Origin: Lachnospiraceae bacterium
Lineage (GTDB): Bacteria > Bacillota > Clostridia > Lachnospirales > Lachnospiraceae
Assembly (NCBI GenBank): GCA_024696005.1
Contig: JAILHF010000020.1
Coordinates: 1-43,632, forward strand
Reading direction: 5' to 3'
DNA: 43,632 nucleotides
In this document: positions 1 to 7,572 of the stretch, one piece after another
How positions within the stretch are numbered: the stretch's first letter is position 1
Layout of the letters: each line of letters begins with the position of its first letter
Notes under the pieces: model-generated
What the model was told of the DNA's origin: nothing
The model's database searches: none
What the model saw: the letters and a program-made list of their open reading frames with translations, nothing else
Program-made: the position numbers and the translations under genes

Positions 1-225
1 GTTTTTAAGATTATGTTTCTTAACCCCATATGCCTTTATATAGTTTCCCATTCTATCCTGTATGATGCTACTAAAACATCACTTGTTCCTTCCTCAAGGT
101 ATATTTTTATTACATTAAAACCTTTTCTTAATATTTTATCATATTTAACATTTTGCTTCCTGCTTCAGATTGAAATAATCCGTCATGTCACACATGACCA
201 TGACATCAAACATAAGCTTCTGTCG
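1..225. other. AT-rich non-coding end of window with one palindrome
   Basis: No convincing gene is seen here: short frames exist but have no ribosome binding site and no recognisable protein. The stretch lies 3' of the GNAT gene that ends at 226. Positions 182-198 form a 17-bp palindrome, GTCATGT-CAC-ACATGAC, and the nearby TGACAT at 201-206 repeats part of it. It could be an operator for a gene to the left of the window or a weak hairpin. There is no T-run, so it is not an obvious terminator. Confidence 0.4.
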
Positions 226-981
226 TCATACTATTTCACCTAACACCGCGCGACCTGCTTTGCGTACTTCAACTACTCTGAATCCGCCTTCTTCGTATAT
301 TCTTTTAGGAGTATCCCCATCAGGCCAAATATATACCTTCCCTATATTATTCTGTCTGCACCACTCCACATAACCATAAAACAGTGCTCGACCGGCGCCC
401 GTTTTTCTGAATTTTTTAGATACGAGAAGATAATCGACGCGGCAGGCTCTCTCGGAAACATGTCCATATAACAGGCCTATGATCTTTCCGTCTAAAGAAG
501 CTGCGAACATCCATGCTTTCGGGTATGCCAGTGTCTTTTTTGCCACCATGATCTCCCACGGCTCTTCCGCTTCGAGAAATACAGTTTCTATCTCATCATT
601 CCATTCCGAAACCATTCGTACTTCAATTTCCGGATTGGGGATGATGCGGTTTCTGTCAGACGGAAGCATATATTCCTGATCTTCAATCCAACTCTTAAAT
701 CCCGCCGCAGCAAGTTCATCTTTTATTTCCTCAAACCAGTTGTCATCCAACATCGACTGGTAGATGATCGGCCTGCTGCCCTTCGCCTTATAAAACTCGA
801 CAATATCTTTCAGCACTTTCGGAACATCATGTATTCTGTCTTTATAGATTACAGCATGATTAGAATCGAAAGAGTCCCTGTTCTCCGTGTTATAAAACAA
901 AATACCGTAATCCCGTTCTTCATGCTCTGTGAAGATCATCGGGAACAAGTCCTCTTCCACATAGCATTCTTGTAAATTCAT
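226..981 (-). CDS. GNAT-family N-acetyltransferase (251 aa)
   Basis: Predicted acetyl-CoA-dependent N-acetyltransferase; the substrate is unknown. The C-terminal half carries the GNAT core: a beta strand VDYLLVSKKFR followed by the acetyl-CoA pyrophosphate loop RKTGAG (R/Q-x-x-G-x-G/A) and helix GRALFYGYVEWC, then a final VYIWPDGDTPKRIYEEGGF segment typical of motif B. The N-terminal 120 residues are a separate region without a family I can name, so this may be a two-domain GNAT with a degenerate first half. The start at 981 has AAAGGA about 10 nt upstream. It is the last gene of the hydrolase-TetR-TIGR04076-GNAT-GNAT run, 28 nt after the preceding GNAT stop. Confidence 0.85.
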   Translation of the reverse strand: MNLQECYVEEDLFPMIFTEHEERDYGILFYNTENRDSFDSNHAVIYKDRIHDVPKVLKDIVEFYKAKGSRPIIYQSMLDDNWFEEIKDELAAAGFKSWIEDQEYMLPSDRNRIIPNPEIEVRMVSEWNDEIETVFLEAEEPWEIMVAKKTLAYPKAWMFAASLDGKIIGLLYGHVSERACRVDYLLVSKKFRKTGAGRALFYGYVEWCRQNNIGKVYIWPDGDTPKRIYEEGGFRVVEVRKAGRAVLGEIV

Positions 982-1009
982 CTAAATCAATTCCTTTCGG
1001 ATTTCACTT

Positions 1010-1456
1010 TTATCGTTTTTTGGAATAGTAAACGAAATCATCATCACGTCTTACTTCCGTATAGCCCAGTTTCGTATAAAACGAGTTGGTTCTGACATTC
1101 CAGATCGGTGTATCAAGTGTAAATTCCTTTACTGCCGGATACAAGGCTTCAATTTCCTGCATCATGAAAACGCCATAAGCTTTCCGGTGATTCTCAGGAT
1201 CGATAAAAACCCTGCCGATATTCAACTTTTCTTTATCCGGGAAAAGAACTGCCCCGCCGATGATCAGCCCGTTATCCACCAACTTGAACAGATGATTCGA
1301 TCTGGCCATCTTCGTATAATACGGAACGGACATATATCCCGGCGGCCCCGTTTTCCCCTCGGCCCCAACCTCCACATCACTGTGAAAGGCCCTTCTCGAA
1401 ATCCCCGTTATTGTCAAAGCATCGGCTGTAGATGCCTGTAATAATTCCAAACCCAT
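1010..1456 (-). CDS. GNAT-family N-acetyltransferase (148 aa)
   Basis: Compact single-domain GNAT. The core strand is KLNIGRVFIDPENH, followed by an acetyl-CoA loop HRKAYGVFMMQEIE in which the second glycine of R-x-x-G-x-G/A is not conserved (R-K-A-Y-G). The C-terminal NVRTNSFYTKLGYTEVRR is the classic N-x-x-x-x-F-Y-x-x-x-G-F/Y motif. Length is normal for the family. The start at 1456 has AGAGGTG about 6 nt upstream. It follows the TIGR04076 gene by 24 nt, so co-transcription is likely. The substrate cannot be told from sequence; small-molecule amine acetylation is the family default. Confidence 0.85.
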   Translation of the reverse strand: MGLELLQASTADALTITGISRRAFHSDVEVGAEGKTGPPGYMSVPYYTKMARSNHLFKLVDNGLIIGGAVLFPDKEKLNIGRVFIDPENHRKAYGVFMMQEIEALYPAVKEFTLDTPIWNVRTNSFYTKLGYTEVRRDDDFVYYSKKR

Positions 1457-1480
1457 AGACCCACCTCTGTCTCCTGCATT

Positions 1481-1852
1481 CTATTTATTCTGTGTTTCAT
1501 CAGGATAATCCCAGAATCCGCCGGTGTGGAAATTGTCATTTCCCAAAGGTTTCACAGTCAGTTTGAAGATCACGCATCCATCCGGACAAACAAGCGTTTT
1601 AGAGTATTTCCCATCTCCGCCAACCTTGGTAAGATCGCCGCCGCTTCTGACCGCCTCCATCAGGGGATATAACATCATCATTGTCTTCGAACAGATTCCG
1701 TAACCATCTGCATTAACCGGGCATCCATAGGTGCATTTATAAACATCCCCTATCTCTTCCCCATTACGACAATACCTTTCTGTATGATCTCCATGCAAAA
1801 AGCCGACCACTTCAACCGTAAACTCATATTCTTCGTCATACCACTTTTTCAT
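1481..1852 (-). CDS. TIGR04076-type small cysteine-rich protein
   Basis: A 123-residue protein starting MKKWYDEEYEF. The frame is open further upstream to 1981, but that extension would run back into the TetR gene. The start at 1852 has a strong GGAGGGG immediately upstream, so it is preferred. Cysteines occur as YCRNGEEIGDVYKCTYGCPVNADGYGICSK and LVCPDGCVIFKL, a pattern I associate with the uncharacterised TIGR04076 family. No enzymatic function is known to me. It sits 38 nt after the TetR stop and before two GNAT genes. Confidence 0.65.
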   Translation of the reverse strand: MKKWYDEEYEFTVEVVGFLHGDHTERYCRNGEEIGDVYKCTYGCPVNADGYGICSKTMMMLYPLMEAVRSGGDLTKVGGDGKYSKTLVCPDGCVIFKLTVKPLGNDNFHTGGFWDYPDETQNK

Positions 1853-1890
1853 TTTCCCCTCCCACACATACAGCATGCAATATTTGCACC

Positions 1891-2523
1891 TCAATGCTTG
1901 CTCGTCATCAAAAAGAACTGTTCCACATGATCCCTTATTGCCTTTTCGCATTCTTTTGCCCTTTGGGGCTCTCTGTCCCATATTCCCATATACATGATAA
2001 CCGGGGCATAAAACATCGCTGCGAGAGCTTTCGGATCTCCATTCTTTATCACTCCGGCTTTGATCAGCTGCTCAAACAGCTTTTCATCATACCCCAGCAT
2101 GGCATCTACGTAACGTCCCGTATACATTTCGCTCAGTTCCCTGCTCTGAAACTGTGATATGGTCAGCATGCGGCGTACCTGCCTTGAATACTCATCACTC
2201 ATGGAAAACCGGACAAATGCCAGAACATTTTCACACAATCCTTTTGCAGAGATGCCGCTGTATACATCCACATCTTTTTTATTCAGTTTATCATTACCGT
2301 TATCCGGGTAATGAACTGACAGTTTTTCAAGGACATCCTTATATTTTTCTTCCGACTCCTCTATGATCCTGTCGAAAATCTGCTGTTTGCTTTCAAAGTG
2401 CTTATATAGTGCGGCTTTTGATATTCCAAGCGGGCCGGCAATGTCACTCATGGAGGTTCCCTCAAAGCCCTTTTGGGAAAACTGTCTGAGCGCCTCTTCA
2501 AGGATCAGTTCTTTCGTGTTCAT
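1891..2523 (-). CDS. TetR/AcrR-family regulator, copy A (210 aa)
   Basis: N-terminal TetR helix-turn-helix: TKELILEEALRQFSQKGFEGTSMSDIAGPLGISKAALYKHF, with recognition helix ISKAALYKHF near residues 35-45. The rest is a helical ligand-binding domain. It is clearly homologous to the second TetR in this window (10488-11108), for example RRMLTISQF against RKMLTIEQF, and WDREPQR against CDREPER. The ATG overlaps the TGA of the upstream alpha/beta hydrolase (ATGA), so the two are translationally coupled and share the promoter at 3487-3515. That promoter carries two matching palindromes, which suggests autorepression. The inducer is unknown. Confidence 0.93.
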   Translation of the reverse strand: MNTKELILEEALRQFSQKGFEGTSMSDIAGPLGISKAALYKHFESKQQIFDRIIEESEEKYKDVLEKLSVHYPDNGNDKLNKKDVDVYSGISAKGLCENVLAFVRFSMSDEYSRQVRRMLTISQFQSRELSEMYTGRYVDAMLGYDEKLFEQLIKAGVIKNGDPKALAAMFYAPVIMYMGIWDREPQRAKECEKAIRDHVEQFFLMTSKH

Positions 2524-3443
2524 TTATTCTTCTCCACAAACCCGTCAAGTGCTTTATCGATCTCTTCGCCGTTCCCCGACATCAGATGCCCGCCTCCGGA
2601 AAAGAAAACAGCAGTACAATCGGGGATTTCCTTACTCCAGTACTTCGCTTTCTCCGGATCCGCCAGCTTATCATCTTCGGAATGAATAATGAGGACAGGC
2701 ACCCTGCTATTTCTCAGATCATAATGATCATAATGATTGACATGATCTTTATTAACCACGTCTCCGTCAAAAACGATACCTGCCTTACGTTCTTTCATGG
2801 GCATGATCTGCTTTATCACGCTTCTGTCCATTCCCATGATCGGCTTAAATAACGGGCTTATCAGCCATATGGCAAAATCGTTACAAATTGCTTCCGGAGG
2901 TCCTGTCATCCCCTCAGCCGGCCGGGCAGGTTTTTCCGATGCAGGATATCCCGAGCAGTATAGTACCAGGCCTTTGCATCTTTCAGGATACATCAACGCA
3001 AATCTCTGTGCAACTGTTCCTCCGGCACTGGTGGCAATTACAAAGCTTTTCTCAATGCCAAGTTCATCCAGCAATTCAACAAACGCTTCTGCCTGCATGT
3101 CTACCGTGGCATTCTCCGGCATATCCGAACCGGGATATCCGAATCTCGAAGGTGCAATGACTCTATAATCCGCTGTCCGGCCGTTCAATACATCAACGCC
3201 CTGGTCATATCCTCCTGTGATTCCGTGGAAGACGAGAAAGGTCTCTCCTTCTCCCTCGTCTATATAACTGATTTTACCATGGGAGGTGTTAATTGTCTTT
3301 GCTTTCTCTTCATAGACGGAAAATCTGTCCAATGCAATTTTTCTTACCATTATAAAATCTGCCGCAAAAGCCAGAACGATGATTCCAAATATGCATAATG
3401 CCGTCATTTTATCCTTTCCCGTTTTTTCCTTTTTCCTCTCCAT
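2520..3443 (-). CDS. Membrane-anchored alpha/beta hydrolase (307 aa)
   Basis: Residues 13-33 form one hydrophobic helix after a basic start, so the enzyme is probably anchored or exported. The fold motifs are HGITGG (oxyanion loop, about 73-78), the nucleophile elbow IATSAGG with Ser139 (the usual G-x-S-x-G has Ala in its first position), Asp257/258 in HSEDDK and His286 in GGGHLMSG, so the triad is complete. The start at 3443 is chosen because GAGGAAAG lies about 6 nt upstream; an in-frame ATG at 3527 lies upstream of the promoter. It is the first gene of a TetR-controlled operon. The substrate is unknown; ester or lactone hydrolysis is plausible. Confidence 0.88.
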   Translation of the reverse strand: MERKKEKTGKDKMTALCIFGIIVLAFAADFIMVRKIALDRFSVYEEKAKTINTSHGKISYIDEGEGETFLVFHGITGGYDQGVDVLNGRTADYRVIAPSRFGYPGSDMPENATVDMQAEAFVELLDELGIEKSFVIATSAGGTVAQRFALMYPERCKGLVLYCSGYPASEKPARPAEGMTGPPEAICNDFAIWLISPLFKPIMGMDRSVIKQIMPMKERKAGIVFDGDVVNKDHVNHYDHYDLRNSRVPVLIIHSEDDKLADPEKAKYWSKEIPDCTAVFFSGGGHLMSGNGEEIDKALDGFVEKNK

Positions 3444-3467
3444 GTTTCTTTCCTCACGCAGCAAAAA

Positions 3468-3515
3468 GTAACCGTCCGGTAACCTTATTGTAGTTACCGA
3501 GCGGTCACCTGTCAA
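3468..3515 (-). promoter_or_regulatory. Sigma-A promoter with two tandem TetR-type operators
   Basis: On the minus strand, -35 TTGACA (3515-3510), a 17-bp spacer, and -10 TACAAT (3492-3487). The spacer holds a palindrome, GTTACCGAGCGGTCAC read on the plus strand (3493-3508). A second, GTAACCGTCCGGTAAC, lies at 3468-3483, around and just past the expected transcription start. Both fit GT-N-ACCG-NN-CGGT-N-AC, with centres 25 bp apart. Binding at either would block RNA polymerase. The co-transcribed TetR (1891-2523) is the obvious ligand-responsive repressor. Confidence 0.85.
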
Positions 3516-3539
3516 CCATTTTTTCAATATCCAATATGT

Positions 3540-3605
3540 TCATGATTTTCTGAAACGGAGATGAAGAAAGGAAAGAATACCGATAGGCAGAAAATACACA
3601 CACCA
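3540..3605 (-). pseudogene. 3'-terminal remnant of a membrane-protein gene
   Basis: Positions 3546-3605 align without gaps to 9864-9923 at about 54 of 60 bases by eye. That second site is the 3' end of the six-helix membrane-protein gene at 9843-10472. Read on the minus strand the remnant encodes WCVYFLPIGILSFLHLRFRKS and then TGA at 3540, against WCVYFLPIGILSFHHFRFGK in the intact gene. There is no upstream coding part: the homology stops sharply at 3605/3606, where the end of another gene begins. This is a deletion or recombination scar. Confidence 0.85.
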
Positions 3606-3606
3606 A

Positions 3607-4098
3607 TTATCTGCCCTTCTCATAAAAATCACAGATCATCTTCATGATGTTTTCATCGTGTTCCATATATAATTTCTTGTCAACAGCACCCTGCGGTTCA
3701 CTTTTCATATACTCTAATGCATTGTCCGTGAGAAAATAGGTATAATGCTCATTGTGGTTTTGTTTATCCATGAGAACAAACTCACATTTCCGGTTCGTTA
3801 CAGCATCCTTTTTATCGTAAATCGGGCTTTTCCCGTTGCCATAATACCCGTCTTTTTCCGCACTTATGACAAGAACCGGAATGTCAGCCCTGTTAATTCC
3901 GTCTACCGCAGAAAGGTTACGATCTTCATCATATTTCAAAGCTATGAAAGCAAGGTTGACAGGCCGGATCAGGAAATACGCCGGTCCCGTGAATCGCTTC
4001 ACGGAGCATTCCCACTGCTCTTTGGCATGATCAAATCCGGACTTTTTCGTTTTTGTATTTTCCGTCACCATTGCATTTTCGTCTGTCATTCTGATCAA
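3607..4098 (-). pseudogene. Headless alpha/beta hydrolase (C-terminal half only)
   Basis: This 163-residue frame resembles only the C-terminal half of an alpha/beta hydrolase: VLVISAEKDGYYGNG (acid residue loop) and MDKQNHNEHYTYF (histidine loop) are present. The first half of the fold, with the G-x-S-x-G nucleophile, is absent. The frame opens with TTG (4098) overlapping the methyltransferase TGA, or ATG at 4089, and the upstream DNA belongs to that methyltransferase. It ends 1 bp before the membrane-protein remnant. It is probably non-functional as a hydrolase. It could still be translated by coupling. Confidence 0.7.
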
Positions 4099-4850
4099 GC
4101 CTTGATCCCGATCGCCGTAAACTCGCCGGGGAGATTTTCATGAACCCATGACGGATGCTCATCGAATCGTTTGAGCACGAATCCGTTGCCGATCATCGAA
4201 TTAAGGATCTCACTGATGGTATATTTTCTGTAACTGCACTTAGGCATGTTCTTTCGGGTTTCTTCATCGTAAAACCGCGCATGGGCCATTTCCCCTTCAT
4301 AGATCTCCGAGAAAAAATAACCCATCGTCGGCATTTGAAAATCCAGGCTGTCATTGATCTTCGTAAAAGGATGAAAATCACTGCAGATGATCTTTCCGCC
4401 TTTCTTCAGAATGGCATACATGATCTTCATGAATTCATCCAAGTCATGGAAATAATGAAGGATCCCCCCTTCCATGAATACCACATCAAAGTATCCGGAA
4501 TACTTTTTCAGATCAATCTCCAGCACGTCTCCGACGACGTATTCTATTTCCGTATTCGCCGCCCTTGCAACTTCGAGCGCATATCTCTTATTGTCCTCGG
4601 AAATATCAAACACCGTGACATCCGCTCCGAGAAGAGAGAGCGGGATTGCCTTTTTGCCGCACGATCCGCAGATATTAGCGATCCTCACTTCCTCGTAGGA
4701 ATCAAAATACCGGGCATACTTTCTCAGCTTCCCGACCGGATCTTTAACGTCCTCGGCCGCTCTTTCTTCCGGTGTGCCGGATTGCTTTACCCAAAAATCG
4801 TATGCATCGAATTCCCAAGCCTTTTTGTTCTGAACACTGTAATCTCTCAT
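4095..4850 (-). CDS. Class I SAM-dependent methyltransferase (251 aa)
   Basis: Rossmann-fold methyltransferase. Motif I is RIANICGSCGKKAIPLSLLG (a G-S-C-G variant of G-x-G-x-G), followed by the acidic end of strand 2 VTVFDIS, then YVVGDVLEIDL and motif IV FDVVFMEGGILHYF. A post-motif region LKKGGKIICSDFHPF follows. Length and order are normal for small-molecule or unspecified methyltransferases; the acceptor cannot be assigned. It starts 6 nt after the EamA transporter stop and overlaps the following hydrolase fragment by 4 nt, so it belongs to the PadR-controlled operon. Confidence 0.85.
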   Translation of the reverse strand: MRDYSVQNKKAWEFDAYDFWVKQSGTPEERAAEDVKDPVGKLRKYARYFDSYEEVRIANICGSCGKKAIPLSLLGADVTVFDISEDNKRYALEVARAANTEIEYVVGDVLEIDLKKYSGYFDVVFMEGGILHYFHDLDEFMKIMYAILKKGGKIICSDFHPFTKINDSLDFQMPTMGYFFSEIYEGEMAHARFYDEETRKNMPKCSYRKYTISEILNSMIGNGFVLKRFDEHPSWVHENLPGEFTAIGIKA

Positions 4851-4856
4851 TTTCTT

Positions 4857-5732
4857 TTACCCCGCCTTTGTATTGTATCTCCACCTCAGTACCGCGACGC
4901 CGATAATGATCACATATCCCGCAAGGGAAAGCAATGTCGGCAGCTCTCCCAGGAACAGCATGCCAAGGATCGCCGCAAAAATGACCTGTGTATAATCAAA
5001 TACCGATATCTCCTTTGCCGGTGCAAACTTGTAAGCCGAGGTGATCCCAAACTGACCAACCGTTGCCGACAGCCCGGCCAGAACAAGGCACAGAAGCTGC
5101 TGTGGCTTAAGAGGAACATAGTTCATCGCGATGAACGGGATCGTCACCAGCGTGGAGAATGTTGAAAAGCATAGGACTATCATGGAAGTCCTTTCTCCCT
5201 TTTTGCCAAGCCTTCTGACAAAGACATATGCGGTTCCGGCTCCGAACCCGCCATACAGTCCCAGGAGCGCAGGCGCCAGCTGCACATTGCTTCCGGACGG
5301 CCTGACAATGAGCATCGCTCCGAGGAATGCGATAACCACTGCCAGAATATCCGTTTTTTTAGGCTTTTCTTTGAGGATCGGGATTGAGATCAGGATCGCA
5401 AAAAAGGGGGACAGCTTATTGAGCATGTTGGCATCCGCGATGTTCAGCTTGTCTATGGCATAGAAGTTTGCGATAAGCCCGCTCGTCCCAAACAGGCATC
5501 TGAAAAAAATATCCCCTGCGCATCCTTTCCTGATCCCGATCTTCTCTTTGGACCTGATCAGAAGGATCAGGGATGCAACAATGGCAACCGCATTTCGGAA
5601 GAAGGCCTTCTCCATGGTCGGAACATCCCCCGACAGCCTGACAAAGAAGGTCATGAGCGAAAAGCCGAAAGCCGCAAAAATGATGCATATGATTCCCTTT
5701 GATTTATTGCTTATGCCCGAAAAATCCTTCAT
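4857..5732 (-). CDS. EamA/DMT-superfamily membrane transporter (291 aa)
   Basis: Ten hydrophobic helices in two repeated EamA halves: the first begins IICIIFAAFGFSLMTFFVRLS, the second APALLGLYGGFGAGTAYVFVRRLG. The boundary NMLNKLSPFFAILISIPILKEKP and the end GQFGITSAYKFAPAKEISVFDYTQVIFAAILG are diagnostic of the drug/metabolite transporter superfamily (RhaT/EamA). It is likely an exporter of an amino acid or other metabolite across the cytoplasmic membrane. The start at 5732 has no strong ribosome binding site. The flavodoxin gene ends 49 nt upstream and the methyltransferase follows after 6 nt. Confidence 0.9.
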   Translation of the reverse strand: MKDFSGISNKSKGIICIIFAAFGFSLMTFFVRLSGDVPTMEKAFFRNAVAIVASLILLIRSKEKIGIRKGCAGDIFFRCLFGTSGLIANFYAIDKLNIADANMLNKLSPFFAILISIPILKEKPKKTDILAVVIAFLGAMLIVRPSGSNVQLAPALLGLYGGFGAGTAYVFVRRLGKKGERTSMIVLCFSTFSTLVTIPFIAMNYVPLKPQQLLCLVLAGLSATVGQFGITSAYKFAPAKEISVFDYTQVIFAAILGMLFLGELPTLLSLAGYVIIIGVAVLRWRYNTKAG

Positions 5733-5781
5733 TTCCGCTTCTTCGCATCTGATAAATGTTTACGTGCCCGCGCCGCGATCC

Positions 5782-6276
5782 TCAAAGCGCACTCTCCCTG
5801 AGCTTCTCAATGAATCTTTCCAATCTCTGCTCATTCTCTTCCGACGGCTTTTCCTTCGGGTCGATGAATATGGCTGTGCCGCAAAGTTCATCCGTCCCAA
5901 GGAGGCTTTTTAATTTTTCGAAAGCCTTTTCCGCACCGGAACCGCTCTGGCAGGCAAAAGCCGATATCCTCTTTCCCTTCATCCGTTCTTTGTTTTCCGA
6001 TACAAAGGTCCTGATTGGCGGCGTAATGGTTCCTGCCCATACCGGAAATCCGATAATGATCTCCTCAAGATCATCATCCAGAACATAAGGCTTCAGCGCC
6101 GGCTTTTCCGCCATGACGGCACTCTTGCCGCCCCAGAAGAATTTTGCAAAGCCCTTATCCGCATAAGCCTTTTCGGGCACAAGGCTCAGCTTGCCGGCTC
6201 CCAGGGCATCCGAAAGCTTATCCGCAATGTATTCCGTATTGCCTTCCAGTGAAAAATAAACAATGAGCCTCTTCAT
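5782..6276 (-). CDS. Flavodoxin-like FMN protein (164 aa)
   Basis: Starts MKRLIVYFSLEGNTEYIADKL: the first beta strand and FMN phosphate loop S-L-E-G-N-T-E of flavodoxins. A second flavin loop is GFPVWAGTITPPIRTFV, and ACQSGSGAEKAF is a third contact region. The ATG at 6276 overlaps the PadR stop (ATGA) and is preferred to an in-frame ATG at 6318 that lies inside PadR. It is likely a one- or two-electron carrier. Its partner in the same operon is a polyferredoxin, so the pair may pass electrons between them. A role as flavodoxin-type NAD(P)H oxidoreductase is less likely given the size. Confidence 0.88.
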   Translation of the reverse strand: MKRLIVYFSLEGNTEYIADKLSDALGAGKLSLVPEKAYADKGFAKFFWGGKSAVMAEKPALKPYVLDDDLEEIIIGFPVWAGTITPPIRTFVSENKERMKGKRISAFACQSGSGAEKAFEKLKSLLGTDELCGTAIFIDPKEKPSEENEQRLERFIEKLRESAL

Positions 6277-6821
6277 CCTTTCATGCCTCCGAGCATCTTT
6301 TTCGCCTTCCCGCACCATTTCAGATACGCTTCGTAGGTGTCTATCCCGAAAGTGACCGTCAGATAGTAATAAACATGATCCTGCCGGTCCAGCACCTTTT
6401 CCAGGCTTTCCCGGTATCCCTTCAAAACAGCCAGATCCGCTTTCACCCGCTCCTCAAAATACCGGATGTTCTCAAGGGCGGTACTTTTGTCCTCCGCCCC
6501 GCCGAAATACAGCTTCAAAAGGGTTTCGTATTTCAGGTCATTTGCGGCCTGCTCCGTGTTCAGCCATTCCTTCAGCGCATCCGAACCCTTTTCGGTAATG
6601 TGATACAGGATCTTTTCACGCCTGCCTTTTGTCTCGGCCCTGCGTTTTTCGACAAAGCCGTTCTTTTCCATGTCGGAAAGGGACGGATAGATGTTCCCGA
6701 AGCTCCCTTTCCAGAAGAAGCTGATCGCCCCGTCTATCCGCTTTTTGATGTCATATCCCGTCAGGTCTTCATGAAACAAAAGTCCCAGGATCACCAGATC
6801 GATCTTTCTGTCCTTTGCCAC
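6273..6821 (-). CDS. PadR-family transcriptional regulator (182 aa)
   Basis: Winged helix at the N-terminus: IDLVILGLLFHEDLTGYDIKKRI, the characteristic PadR G-Y-D/E-I-K motif, then FGNIYPSLSDMEKNGFVEKRRAETKGRREKILYHITEKG, which covers the recognition helix and wing. A C-terminal helical dimerisation domain (Vir_act_alpha_C type) runs from about residue 95. It starts 4 nt after the polyferredoxin stop and overlaps the flavodoxin gene. The promoter of this operon holds overlapping TATATC/GATATA palindromes, so the operon is probably autoregulated. The effector is unknown; PadR proteins often sense small aromatics or drugs. Confidence 0.93.
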   Translation of the reverse strand: MAKDRKIDLVILGLLFHEDLTGYDIKKRIDGAISFFWKGSFGNIYPSLSDMEKNGFVEKRRAETKGRREKILYHITEKGSDALKEWLNTEQAANDLKYETLLKLYFGGAEDKSTALENIRYFEERVKADLAVLKGYRESLEKVLDRQDHVYYYLTVTFGIDTYEAYLKWCGKAKKMLGGMKG

Positions 6822-6825
6822 GCCC

Positions 6826-7554
6826 TTATCTCCATTTCATCCTGTATTTCAGAACCTTTTTCGGACATTCATCCACACAGGCTCCGCACCCGATGCACTC
6901 CGTACACCTGGAATTCGCCCCGTCCGAAACCATCTGCTTCACATCCAGGCCCATGGGGCAGGCCCTGCTGCATTTTCCGCAGGAGATGCATTGATCCCTG
7001 TCCGCCTCGATATGAAGCTGGGGCAGATGCAGCCATCTTCCCACAGTGCTTCCGATCACCATGAACGGTGCCATCCAGCAGAAGTAATGGCAGGATGCCC
7101 TGCGTCCGTGGATCAACGCCGGGAGCACAAGGATGAACAATACACCATAGTATATCACATAGTCATATATTTCGGAAACGGAGATTCCGTGATCCGTCAT
7201 GTAAAACGGATCGATCGTCACATCATTCTTGCCGAGGATAAAGGTAACGATAACGGCAATGATCCAAACGATCCAGATCACATATTTGATCCGGTTCCGT
7301 CCGCCCTGCTTCGAAGGCTTGTCATTCATGCGGAACACACATTCCTGTGCCCCTCCCGCCGGGCATAAAAAACCGCACCATGCGCGTCCGAAAAACATGG
7401 ACAATACAAGCATTGCCGCAAACACGATGAAACTGCCGTTCATGACATGCTCCGAAGCGGCCCGGATGATCAGATATGGCGAGAAATACCATATCGTTAT
7501 CGGGAACAGCAAAAAGGAAACAAAAAGCAACGTTTTTCTGATCTTTTGTCTCAT
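6826..7554 (-). CDS. Membrane 4Fe-4S polyferredoxin, NapH/YccM type (242 aa)
   Basis: Four or five membrane helices with the cysteine motifs CGFLCPAGGAQE near residue 60 and CHYFCWMAPF near 155. Two ferredoxin clusters follow at the C-terminus, CISCGKCSRACP and CTECIGCGACVDECP. This is the NapH/YccM/CcoG-type layout, which moves electrons between the membrane quinone side and cytoplasmic carriers. The start at 7554 has GGAGGT 7 nt upstream; the longer in-frame start at 7629 would lie in the promoter. It is the first gene of the PadR-flavodoxin operon, and the flavodoxin is a likely electron partner. Confidence 0.9.
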   Translation of the reverse strand: MRQKIRKTLLFVSFLLFPITIWYFSPYLIIRAASEHVMNGSFIVFAAMLVLSMFFGRAWCGFLCPAGGAQECVFRMNDKPSKQGGRNRIKYVIWIVWIIAVIVTFILGKNDVTIDPFYMTDHGISVSEIYDYVIYYGVLFILVLPALIHGRRASCHYFCWMAPFMVIGSTVGRWLHLPQLHIEADRDQCISCGKCSRACPMGLDVKQMVSDGANSRCTECIGCGACVDECPKKVLKYRMKWR

Positions 7555-7572
7555 GACCACACCTCCATATAT

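Noticed and set aside
1853-1981. Extended N-terminus of the TIGR04076-type protein
   Set aside because: This part overlaps the TetR gene and the first ATG with a good GGAGGGG ribosome binding site is at 1852.
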